Shown: positions 1 through 7,097 of the stretch, one piece after another | Position numbering within the stretch: position 1 is the first letter of the stretch | How the letters are laid out: each line of letters opens with the position of its first letter | Assembly: GCA_023405875.1 (NCBI GenBank) | Contig: JAEXXN010000166.1 | Span: 1-11,531, forward strand | DNA length: 11,531 bases | DNA from: Bacillota bacterium | GTDB taxonomy: Bacteria > Bacillota > Clostridia > Lutisporales > Lutisporaceae | Direction of reading: 5' to 3' | Notes under the pieces: model-generated | What the model was told of the DNA's origin: nothing | Seen by the model: the letters and a program-made list of their open reading frames with translations, nothing else | Databases searched by the model: none | Translations under genes and position numbers: made by a program

Positions 1-363
1 CCCCTGTTCCAATCCGCTCCGGTTTTCTATGCTTGTAATCATTTCATCTGCTTTTTGAACATCCTCCGGAGTTTCTGTTTTGGGAAGCCGTATCCCATCA
101 GGCTTTGCCCTCACTATTGCTTCAAAATCCTCCCTGCCGAAAGGAGAGCTCAGATCGTTCACTCTGACGATCACTTCGGTGCTTCCATAATCCAGAGCCT
201 TTAATGATTGGTATACAAGCATTCTTGCCGCATCCTTCTCCTTTATGGAGATGGAATCCTCAAGATCAAACATTATGGAGTCGGAACCGTATATATGAGC
301 ATCCCTGACCATTCCCGGGTTATTCCCCGGTACGTACAGCATGGTCCTTCTCAGTCTTCCCAT
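1..363 (-). CDS. citE: Citrate lyase beta subunit (citryl-CoA lyase), 3' part missing
   Basis: This is the N-terminal 121 residues of CitE, which in the citrate lyase complex cleaves the citryl-thioester carried on CitD into oxaloacetate and an acetyl-thioester. It opens with MGRLRRTMLYVPGNNPGM, the usual start of the family, followed by a FDLEDS stretch at about residues 32-37, where CitE/HpcH-aldolase folds carry an acidic, metal-associated loop. An RVND segment at about 67-70 also fits the family. The ATG directly abuts the citD stop (TAG-ATG), and a strong GGGAGGTGG ribosome binding site lies inside the citD end (369-377), so translation of the two is probably coupled. Roughly 60% of the normal length (about 290-300 residues) lies beyond the left edge, where citF is expected. 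A stand-alone CitE-like lyase is unlikely because citD and citC are adjacent. Confidence 0.95.
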   Translation of the reverse strand, partial: MGRLRRTMLYVPGNNPGMVRDAHIYGSDSIMFDLEDSISIKEKDAARMLVYQSLKALDYGSTEVIVRVNDLSSPFGREDFEAIVRAKPDGIRLPKTETPEDVQKADEMITSIENRSGLEQG

Positions 364-657
364 CTATTCCACCTCCCATGGGCACCGGCTGCAATCAGCC
401 GCCCTGTTCAGCGCGGTCAAAACCCTTGCGCGTATGGTACAATCGAGAGCACCTTTGTCAATGGCACGTACAAGCACATCTGTGACCTCCTGCTCCCGCA
501 ATGTCTCTTCGATAATATATCTTATCTGCTTTCCGAACTGATTTTCCACTGTACTCTTCAGCTCGATCCGTACCCCTTTTCCCTCATTCGCTTCAATGCA
601 GATAGTTATATCGCTTGATTCAAGTGTCCCGGCAAGCCCTGTCTGCTGTATCTTCAT
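364..657 (-). CDS. citD: Citrate lyase acyl carrier protein (gamma subunit)
   Basis: A 97-residue acyl carrier subunit of citrate lyase. It carries the 2'-(5''-phosphoribosyl)-3'-dephospho-CoA prosthetic group to which acetyl and citryl are attached. The family motif AGTLESSD is present, and with the start chosen here the modified serine is Ser14, as in enterobacterial CitD. The DKGALDC block near residue 70 and the C-terminal PWE are also typical. The frame can be extended to a GTG at 666, but the AAAGGA ribosome binding site (669-674) would then be only 2 bases away. It is 11 bases from the ATG at 657, and the ATG also restores Ser14 numbering. The gene lies 25 bases after citC and is immediately followed by citE, the standard citCDE order. 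Confidence 0.94.
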   Translation of the reverse strand: MKIQQTGLAGTLESSDITICIEANEGKGVRIELKSTVENQFGKQIRYIIEETLREQEVTDVLVRAIDKGALDCTIRARVLTALNRAADCSRCPWEVE

Positions 658-682
658 ACTGTCCACATTCCTTTCGCTTTCT

Positions 683-1729
683 TCAATGCCTTTGGTCGGT
701 TGCCTGAATATGCCTGATGATATCCTCAGCTTCAGATGACAGGAGGAAGCTATAAACTGATTCGGGAACTAATTCCCTTACTTTGTCTACAGCTCCCGAT
801 TTTATCAAAGCTCTCACCATAGACGCACTAACAGGCTTCCCGTTTATCCCGATCCTTGGCACAACCTCTATATCGATTCCATATGCCGGTAAAACCTCCT
901 GCATCACCTTGTTGTATACGGCCGTTACCTTGCAGTAGGGTTCTTCTCCGGCAAATCTTTTTCTGATGCCGAGAGCCGGTGCGACGTGCTTTGCAAATAT
1001 ATCGATATCAAGCCTTGCATAAGTCTCCGCCCATTGCTCGTAGGTCTTTATAAAATAGGAAGGGAAGGTTGCATTTGAGATTATATAATCCCTTCCTTTA
1101 TGGAGGATGACATTGGATAAATGCCTGACGCCTTCTTTTACAAGCCTGTACCGTATTTCTGCCGGAAAACTGGATCTTTCCTCCCATAGGACAAAAACAT
1201 GAAGATACCGGCATTTTGATGATGCATACTCTATCAAATACTTATGCCCCAATGTAAAAGGGTTGCAGTTGACAACAATTGCACCGGAATCTCCCTTTAC
1301 CCGGCTTTCACTTACAATTTCATCAATATACTTATTTATACCCTCCGGCCTGTTCTCCATAAGGACAGCTTTTCCCGTCACCTCTGCAATGGAATAGAAG
1401 CCAAGCTCTGTAAAAACACTTTTGTTTTCAGGCTTTGTATATATAAACAGATGGGTTTCCCCCCTGGCATAAGCTTCACTAATAAGATTGGTCACGATCC
1501 TGGAGGAAAGACCCATATTTTTGTATTCTTCGTCCACTGCAATACACTTCAGGACCCTTCCGCTCAGTGACCCTGCGGCTGCAATTTTCCCGCCGTCAAG
1601 CAAAGCAATCGAATATTCGATATCTGCCTCCAGTATCAAGCCCTGTCTTTTCACAAAATCCGACAGTTCTCTTTTTTCTGCCGCCTCATGCAGATTTACA
1701 ACCCGTTCCCTGAAGCTGCCGTACCACAT
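683..1729 (-). CDS. citC: [Citrate (pro-3S)-lyase] ligase
   Basis: A 348-residue enzyme that activates citrate lyase by acetylating the thiol of the CitD prosthetic group with acetate and ATP. The N-terminal part (about residues 25-125) is a GNAT-like domain with a CoA-loop-like stretch around EEYKNMGLSSRIV (67-79). The C-terminal part is a nucleotidyltransferase domain. It has NPFTLGH at 156-162, the (H/T)xGH adenylylation motif, and SASMVR at 301-306, matching the ISxSxxR motif of the superfamily. Length and domain order match known CitC proteins. The ATG is preceded by AGGAAGGTG with a 5-base spacer. It sits 59 bases after a C45-type hydrolase and 25 bases before citD, all on the same strand. 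Its presence with citD argues for a true multi-subunit, prosthetic-group-dependent lyase, either citrate lyase or the similar clostridial citramalate lyase. Confidence 0.93.
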   Translation of the reverse strand: MWYGSFRERVVNLHEAAEKRELSDFVKRQGLILEADIEYSIALLDGGKIAAAGSLSGRVLKCIAVDEEYKNMGLSSRIVTNLISEAYARGETHLFIYTKPENKSVFTELGFYSIAEVTGKAVLMENRPEGINKYIDEIVSESRVKGDSGAIVVNCNPFTLGHKYLIEYASSKCRYLHVFVLWEERSSFPAEIRYRLVKEGVRHLSNVILHKGRDYIISNATFPSYFIKTYEQWAETYARLDIDIFAKHVAPALGIRKRFAGEEPYCKVTAVYNKVMQEVLPAYGIDIEVVPRIGINGKPVSASMVRALIKSGAVDKVRELVPESVYSFLLSSEAEDIIRHIQATDQRH

Positions 1730-1788
1730 ACTAACACCTTCCTAAATTTTTAACCCTTGTGATGCTTCGCCCAAAACACAAGCCATGC

Positions 1789-2838
1789 TTACAGCTTGTA
1801 TTCAATAAACTCTCCCTCACACGGCGGCCCGGCGCAGATATGTATGACTCCTTCATCAAAATCCGCAATCAGGCCGGCAACTGTAACACCCCGCAGGGCC
1901 AGAGGCAGCTCAATGTCTGAGGGATGGCGGCATATGGCTTTGGGATAATTCTCATGATCGCTCATACATTTCTTTATATAATCAATAGTTATCGACCCAT
2001 GCTTTTCCATCAGAAGTTCTCTTAGCCTGTCGCCCCTGGGGCTGGATTCCAGCGCATTAAGCCCCGGGTTCACCACGAAATGATTTGCATGGGTAACAAT
2101 GCCTTCAACCGGTTCAATAGTATCTCCTCCCCCCGGATAGGCTTCGATGTCCACAGCGCAGCCTTCTTTAGCAGCCAGCAGCATGTTGTTGGAAACGCTT
2201 CTTTTGGCATTAAGCAGCAAGTGCTTTGCCTCCTCAAAGGATTTGCAGGTAAAAACCTTTCTTCTGAGAAAGGTTACGGGAATGCCTATCCCAGAGCTGT
2301 CATGGATTGACTGGAGCGAATTGTTGCATAGTCCCACACCGTGGGAATTAAAGCCTTCACGTATAAGCTGCCCCGCCTCTGTAAGGCCGATTATCCGGGT
2401 ACCGTCAGGCTCCTGTATATGCAGTATTACAATATTATCGATAATACCGGCGCGGTAATCCCAGTTTTTTACCAGCAGGGTCTTCCCCCCTTCGGCAGCC
2501 TCCGGCAGAATTGCACAGGTCGTACATTCATTATCATCAGGAAATTTGGTAATCTCATAGCGGCAGTTCAGGACCATAAGCTCGCCTATTTCCACTCCGG
2601 CACCGGACGCTATTCCCTTTGCCTCCATAAGCAGCTCCGGCATTGTTTCCTCAATTAACGGAACATATGACATCGCATATTCTTTGATCTGTTCCCAGCT
2701 TCTATTTCCCGTCATGCCAAAAAGCCCCCTGTAATCCTCTATACCTGCCCTGATCTTATCCTTTGCCTGTTCTCCATACTGTAAGCCTCTTTCAAAAGGG
2801 GTCTCAGCATTTATCTCGATCAACTGGAAAGTCCTCAT
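1789..2838 (-). CDS. C45-type autoproteolytic acyltransferase/hydrolase, copy A
   Basis: A 349-residue member of the Ntn-hydrolase group typified by isopenicillin N acyltransferase (peptidase family C45, amide-bond hydrolases and acyltransferases). The likely nucleophile is Cys105 in NECTTC. The family rule is self-cleavage just before this Cys, which would give an alpha chain of about 104 residues and a beta chain of about 245. Supporting motifs are NCRYEITKF (92-100) before the nucleophile, NWDY (125-128), GFNSHGVGLCNN (162-173), HANHF (250-254) and SSPRGDRL (265-272). No signal peptide is seen, so it is probably cytoplasmic. The start is ATG 2838 because AAAGGAG (2847-2853) lies 8 bases upstream. 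The in-frame ATG at 2856 has no ribosome binding site. It ends 59 bases before citC. The substrate cannot be read from the sequence: beta-lactam, N-acyl amino acid and citryl-amide are all possible. Confidence 0.87.
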   Translation of the reverse strand: MRTFQLIEINAETPFERGLQYGEQAKDKIRAGIEDYRGLFGMTGNRSWEQIKEYAMSYVPLIEETMPELLMEAKGIASGAGVEIGELMVLNCRYEITKFPDDNECTTCAILPEAAEGGKTLLVKNWDYRAGIIDNIVILHIQEPDGTRIIGLTEAGQLIREGFNSHGVGLCNNSLQSIHDSSGIGIPVTFLRRKVFTCKSFEEAKHLLLNAKRSVSNNMLLAAKEGCAVDIEAYPGGGDTIEPVEGIVTHANHFVVNPGLNALESSPRGDRLRELLMEKHGSITIDYIKKCMSDHENYPKAICRHPSDIELPLALRGVTVAGLIADFDEGVIHICAGPPCEGEFIEYKL

Positions 2839-2930
2839 GCGCTTTTCTCCTTTCATGCACTCAAAAAAACTTGTCTGAAAAAATGGTCGTTCATAAAATA
2901 ATCAGTATATAATTGTGACTTTTACTTTAT

Positions 2931-3980
2931 TTATAGCTTGTATGCTTTGAATTCTCCCTCACAGGGCGGCCCGGCACACACATAAGCCGTACCTTCATAA
3001 AAATCATAGATAACGCCCGCTACCGTAATGCCCCTGACTCCCAGCGGTATGCTGACGTCGGACGGATGCCGGCATATTGCATTGGGATAGTTCTCATGGT
3101 CGCTTAAGCATTTTTTTATATATGCAATATCTATTGACCCCAGCTTTTCTCTCAGCAGCTTCTCAAGCCTTTCACCCCTTGGGCTGGTCTCCAAAGCATG
3201 GATTTCGGGTTGTTTTATAAAATGATTGGCATGTGTGATTATTCCATCAACCGGCATCAGCAAGTCGGCACCTCCAGGATAGGTCTCAATATCCACTGCC
3301 TTATCCTCCGATGACGCCAGCATAAAGTTGCATGAAACTGAACGCTCTGCATTGATTATCAAATCTCTGGCTTCTTCAAAGCTCCGGCAGGACAAGACCC
3401 TGCGCCTCAGAAAGGTTACCGGAATGCCCTTTCCCCTGCTGTCATAAATTGATTGCAGATTGTTGGCACATAAACCGATCCCATGGCTGTTGAAGCCGTT
3501 CCTGATAACCTGGCCCGCTTCGGCAAGTCCGAATATGCGTGTCCCATCCTGTTCTTCTATATGGAGCATCACGATATTGTCAATAATCCCTGCACGATAG
3601 TCCCAATCCTGACCTACATAAAGCCTGCCGTCATTGCCGGCTTCCGACAGCACTGCAAATGAAGTGCATTCATTGGGCCTCGGGAACTTTGTTATCTCAT
3701 ACCGGCAGTTCAGCACCATTACCTCGTCCAGCCCGACCCCTGCCCCATCAGATATTCCTTTTACCTCTTCCGCCATTTCCGGAAGCAGCTCCTCAACAAG
3801 GGGAATATAACCCAGAGCGTAGCTCTTTATATCCTCCCAGCTCATATTGCTTGTATCAGAAAACAATTTGCGGTAATCCTCTATACCGGCCCTGATTTTT
3901 TCAGCTGCCTGCCTCCCGTATTGTACTCCGCCTTCATAATGTGTCGTAGCTTTGACCTTTATCAGCTGGAAATCCCTCAT
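2931..3980 (-). CDS. C45-type autoproteolytic acyltransferase/hydrolase, copy B
   Basis: A second 349-residue Ntn hydrolase of the isopenicillin N acyltransferase (C45) type. It aligns with the neighbouring copy end to end without gaps, and a hand count gives about 231 of 349 identical residues (66%). The predicted nucleophile is Cys105 in NECTSF. Conserved blocks are NCRYEITKF, DWDYRAGIIDNIV, GFNSHGIGLCANN, ITHANHF, SPRGERL and the C-terminal CAGPPCEGEF. The frame is open upstream to 4097, but that start would overlap the ATPase gene. The purine-rich GGGGGAAAGGA (3984-3994) points to ATG 3980, which also gives the same length as the paralogue. No secretion signal is seen. It lies 91 bases after the second transporter ATPase, so it probably belongs to the same transcript and acts on what the transporter brings in (inference). 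Confidence 0.87.
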   Translation of the reverse strand: MRDFQLIKVKATTHYEGGVQYGRQAAEKIRAGIEDYRKLFSDTSNMSWEDIKSYALGYIPLVEELLPEMAEEVKGISDGAGVGLDEVMVLNCRYEITKFPRPNECTSFAVLSEAGNDGRLYVGQDWDYRAGIIDNIVMLHIEEQDGTRIFGLAEAGQVIRNGFNSHGIGLCANNLQSIYDSRGKGIPVTFLRRRVLSCRSFEEARDLIINAERSVSCNFMLASSEDKAVDIETYPGGADLLMPVDGIITHANHFIKQPEIHALETSPRGERLEKLLREKLGSIDIAYIKKCLSDHENYPNAICRHPSDVSIPLGVRGITVAGVIYDFYEGTAYVCAGPPCEGEFKAYKL

Positions 3981-4071
3981 TTTTCCTTTCCCCCTTTTCT
4001 GCCTGATTACAGGCATGATTAATAAGCCGTTGGCTTTGCAGCCCGGCATAAACAACAGACCGGCAATTATT

Positions 4072-5022
4072 TTACTTGTATAAAGAACAGGAGACAAAAT
4101 GACCAGGGGATACTTCCTTCAGGTCGAGACCCGGCTGCATGCAAGACTTATCCACCTTGGGACAACGAGGGGCAAAGCGGCAGCCGGATTTTGGATTTAT
4201 CGGACTGCTTACCTCTCCTTTGATGATATTCAACTTCTTTCTGTTCTTAAGGCTCGGAATCGGAATTGCATCAAGCAGCGCCCTGGTATAAGGATGGAGC
4301 GGGTTTTCGAAGAGCTCGTCGGTAGATGCCATTTCAACACATTGGCCCAGATACATAACTGCTATATTGTCACTTATATGCTTGACAACGCTAAGATCGT
4401 GGGTTATAAACATGTATGTCAGTCCCATGTTGTCCTGAAGGTCCATCATAAGATTCAGTATCTGTGCCTGTATGGAAACATCAAGCGCCGAAACAGGCTC
4501 ATCGCAGACAATAAACTTCGGGTTCAGCGCCAGTGCCCGTGCAATCCCTATACGCTGTCTCCTGCCGCCGTCAAGCTCGTGAGGATATGTATTGACAAAG
4601 CGCTCTGCAAGGCCGACAATGCTCATAAGCTCAAACACACGGGCTATGATGTCGTTTTTATTGCCGAACATCTTGTAGATCTTAATGGGCTCAGCAATAA
4701 TCTCACTGACCGTCATGCGCGGATTGAGTGAAGCAAAGGGGTCCTGGAAGATGATCTGCATTTGCTTATGCATTTCCTTTATCTGCCTGTTTCCATAAGA
4801 AAGGATATTCTGCCCTTCAAAATGTATTTCACCGCCGGTAGGCTCCAGAAGCCTGAGGATAACCCTTCCCAGAGTAGATTTGCCGCAGCCTGACTCACCG
4901 ACTACACCCAGGGTTTCTCCTTTATTGATGCTCAGGCTGACATCATCAACTGCGTGAAGCAGCCCTTTTTTAGTATCGAAATATTTTTTAAGATTTTTTG
5001 TTTGAATAAGAGGCGCATCCAT
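4072..5022 (-). CDS. Peptide-type ABC transporter ATP-binding protein, DppF/OppF class
   Basis: A 316-residue cytoplasmic ATPase, the second nucleotide-binding subunit of a Dpp/Opp-type importer. Walker A is GESGCGKS (42-49), the Q-loop is Gln93 in IIFQDP, Walker B is FIVCDE (170-175), the D-loop is SALD and the switch is His208. The ABC signature reads LDGGR (150-154) instead of the usual LSGGQ. The C-terminal oligopeptide-transporter extension carries four cysteines (281, 287, 294, 312). In structures of related transporters such cysteines have been reported to hold an iron-sulfur cluster. The ATG follows GGGAGG with 8 bases spacing and lies 24 bases after the partner ATPase. The subfamily (dipeptide, oligopeptide or another small ligand) cannot be settled from the ATPase. 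Confidence 0.93.
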   Translation of the reverse strand: MDAPLIQTKNLKKYFDTKKGLLHAVDDVSLSINKGETLGVVGESGCGKSTLGRVILRLLEPTGGEIHFEGQNILSYGNRQIKEMHKQMQIIFQDPFASLNPRMTVSEIIAEPIKIYKMFGNKNDIIARVFELMSIVGLAERFVNTYPHELDGGRRQRIGIARALALNPKFIVCDEPVSALDVSIQAQILNLMMDLQDNMGLTYMFITHDLSVVKHISDNIAVMYLGQCVEMASTDELFENPLHPYTRALLDAIPIPSLKNRKKLNIIKGEVSSPINPKSGCRFAPRCPKVDKSCMQPGLDLKEVSPGHFVSCSLYK

Positions 5023-5046
5023 ATAATTATCCTCCCGTTTCCTGGT

Positions 5047-6039
5047 TTATTCTTTACTATGCGCTTTCTCCCGATCAGTAAAAAGATGGCATTTGATTTG
5101 GTGTGTAGCATCAATTACCATATCAGGAGAAGCAATACTACAGATTTCCATGCGATGCGGACAGCGCTCTGCAAATCTACAGCCCGGCGGCAGAGATGTC
5201 GGATCGGGCATAAGGCCTTCAATCGGATTGAGCCTGTCTGTCTTCCTTGTCATATCCGGTATTGATCCGAATAAGCCCACTGTATACGGATGATGGCGCC
5301 GGCCTTCAAAGATATCTTCAACAGTACCCATTTCTATGATTTCCCCCGCATACATGACAGCGACAGAATCGCATATTTGAGCAACAATGCCTAAATCATG
5401 GGTGATCAAAAGCATTGATGTATTCAGCCGTTCTTTCAGCTCATTCATAAGCTTCAGTACCTGAGCCTGAATAGTTACATCAAGAGCAGTAGTAGGCTCA
5501 TCTGCAAGCAGGAGCTTAGGATTGCAGGCAAGTGCTATGGCGATTACGATCCTTTGCTTCATTCCGCCTGAGAACTGATGAGGATACTCTCCTTTGCGCT
5601 CGGAGGATATGCCAACCAGCTCCATCATTTCATCAACCCTTGATTCCACTGCGTTCTTATCCAATTCCGGATTATGCAGCCTTATGACCTCTGCAATCTG
5701 ATCTCCGACTGTATGTATAGGGTTAAGACTGGTCATGGGGTCCTGAAAAATCATTGAGATATCATTTCCACGAATAAGCCGCATTCTTTCTTCTGAGAAT
5801 TTCAGAAGATCTTTACCCTCGAAGCATATTTCGCCACGGTTTATAAAGCCTACCCTATCCGGCAAAAGCCTCATAATGCTCAGTGCCGCAGTGGTTTTGC
5901 CTGCCCCTGTCTCACCGACCAGCCCTAAGGTTTTACCCTTCTCAATATTAAGATTAACGCCGTTCAGTGCGTAAATTTCATCATCGTCAGTGCGATATTT
6001 TACATGTAAGTCTTTTATTTCTATAAGGTTCTCAGCCAT
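5047..6039 (-). CDS. Peptide-type ABC transporter ATP-binding protein, DppD/OppD class
   Basis: A 330-residue ATPase, partner of the following gene, forming the heterodimeric motor of a Dpp/Opp-type importer on the inner face of the membrane. Visible motifs are Walker A GETGAGKT (42-49), Gln99 in the Q-loop, a canonical-type signature FSGGM (156-160), Walker B LLLADE (176-181) and His214. The C-terminal extension has Cys287, 293, 300 and 317, the same spacing pattern as in the partner. The start at 6039 is preceded by GGGAGGAG at a good distance. It is separated from the permease gene upstream by 140 bases, the longest gap inside the series, which contains a hairpin and short CG-rich palindromes. 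Confidence 0.94.
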   Translation of the reverse strand: MAENLIEIKDLHVKYRTDDDEIYALNGVNLNIEKGKTLGLVGETGAGKTTAALSIMRLLPDRVGFINRGEICFEGKDLLKFSEERMRLIRGNDISMIFQDPMTSLNPIHTVGDQIAEVIRLHNPELDKNAVESRVDEMMELVGISSERKGEYPHQFSGGMKQRIVIAIALACNPKLLLADEPTTALDVTIQAQVLKLMNELKERLNTSMLLITHDLGIVAQICDSVAVMYAGEIIEMGTVEDIFEGRRHHPYTVGLFGSIPDMTRKTDRLNPIEGLMPDPTSLPPGCRFAERCPHRMEICSIASPDMVIDATHQIKCHLFTDREKAHSKE

Positions 6040-6118
6040 ATTTCTCTCCTCCCATATATTTCGCGAAAAACATTTTGCATTGATAATTTATATTTCGCGT
6101 AAATATTTCCTTGATTTC

Positions 6119-6165
6119 ATTGAATTCGCGCTATACCCTGATGGAATACCCTAGGCGCGTTCAAT
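6119..6165 (-). promoter_or_regulatory. Imperfect intercistronic hairpin between the permease and ATPase genes
   Basis: ATTGAA-TT-CGCGC (6119-6131) is complementary to GCGCG-TTCAAT (6155-6165). This gives an 11-bp stem with a 2-base bulge and a 23-base loop. The loop holds two copies of ATACCCT (6133-6139 and 6146-6152). No U-run follows on the minus-strand transcript, so it is not a standard terminator. A role in mRNA processing, attenuation or protein binding is inference. Confidence 0.5.
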
Positions 6166-6179
6166 ATAACTGCTGGAAA

Positions 6180-7097
6180 TCAATTTTTCAATCTTGGATC
6201 CAAAGCATCTCTAAGACCATCGCCGACCAAAGTCAGCGACATGACGGTCATCACTATCGCTACGCCCGGAGCAATGGCCAGGTGCGGGTAATACCTGAGC
6301 TGGCTTTTGGCTTCCGAAAGCATCGCACCCCACTCCGGAGTAGGCTCTGAAATTCCAAGCCCGATAAAGCTGAGGGAGGAAATAGTAATAATCGATCTGG
6401 CTACGGTTTGAGTTGACTGTACAAGAATCGGACCCATGGCATTGGGAAGTATATACCTGAAAATAATTCTTGCATCACTGGCACCGCAAGCTCTGGCGGC
6501 TTCTATATACTCCTGCCCGATTACACCTAAAACGGAGGAGCGCACAATCCTTGACATCCTGGGTATCTGGGAAATTCCCATTGCAAGGATCAGGTTCAGA
6601 ATGCTGGAGCCGAAGGCTGCAACCAATGTGATAGCCATTAATATATTCGGTATTGCAAGAAAAACATCCATGACACGCATCAGTATATTATCAACCTTTC
6701 CGCCGTAGTATGCGGCGCAAGAGCCTATCAAGGCGCCGGCAGACAAGGATACGATGATTGTCGCTATACCTACAAACATGGATATCCTACCGCCATATAC
6801 GACACGGGCAAAAACATCACGGCCGAATTGATCGGTACCCAGAAGGTGTTCTGCGGTAGGCGGAGCGAACCGTATAGACAACTGCTGTGAAATTGCCTGG
6901 TTTTCATAGTTCAGGAACAGATCGGCACCCAGGACAACGACCAGCATTAACAAGAATACAAGCAGTCCGAATATTCCCAGATGATTTTTCTTAAAGCGCA
7001 TCCATATGGCCTTCAACTGGCTTTTCTTTTTATATTGATAGGCCTTCACCACAACATTGTTTTTTTCGTCCTGCGTATTCATTTTCATGTCTGTCAT
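6180..7097 (-). CDS. Peptide-type ABC transporter permease, DppC/OppC class
   Basis: A 305-residue inner-membrane subunit of the importer. After a basic cytoplasmic N-terminus (about residues 1-39) comes a first membrane helix (about 41-63), then HLLGTDQFGRDVFARVVYGGR (85-105), a hallmark of DppC-type permeases. Several hydrophobic helices follow, along with the EAA coupling loop around EAARACGASDARIIFRYILPN (199-219), which docks on the ATPases. It overlaps the preceding permease gene by 4 bases (ATGA), which implies translational coupling. AGAAGGTG 5 bases upstream supports this start rather than the internal Met4 or Met6. The C-terminal GDGLRDALDPRLKN is typical of the family. Confidence 0.94.
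   Translation of the reverse strand: MTDMKMNTQDEKNNVVVKAYQYKKKSQLKAIWMRFKKNHLGIFGLLVFLLMLVVVLGADLFLNYENQAISQQLSIRFAPPTAEHLLGTDQFGRDVFARVVYGGRISMFVGIATIIVSLSAGALIGSCAAYYGGKVDNILMRVMDVFLAIPNILMAITLVAAFGSSILNLILAMGISQIPRMSRIVRSSVLGVIGQEYIEAARACGASDARIIFRYILPNAMGPILVQSTQTVARSIITISSLSFIGLGISEPTPEWGAMLSEAKSQLRYYPHLAIAPGVAIVMTVMSLTLVGDGLRDALDPRLKN

Noticed and set aside
1756..1782. CTTGTG-N15-CACAAG inverted repeat between C45 copy A and citC as a terminator
   Set aside because: Only 6 base pairs with a long loop and no U-run; too weak to argue that citC is a separate transcript.
4000..4036. Two small hairpins (TGCCTG-ATTA-CAGGCA at 4000-4015 and AAGCC-GTT-GGCTT at 4024-4036) before C45 copy B
   Set aside because: Stems of 5-6 bp are expected by chance and no T-run follows the second; not strong enough to call as regulatory elements.
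3981..4097. A 39-residue extension of C45 copy B
   Set aside because: It would overlap the end of the ATPase gene, has no counterpart in the paralogue, and the ribosome binding site and equal length favour ATG 3980.
4099..4731. A 210-codon plus-strand frame opposite the DppF-class ATPase
   Set aside because: It lies wholly antisense to a gene with intact ATPase motifs and shows no recognisable domain; it is a shadow frame.
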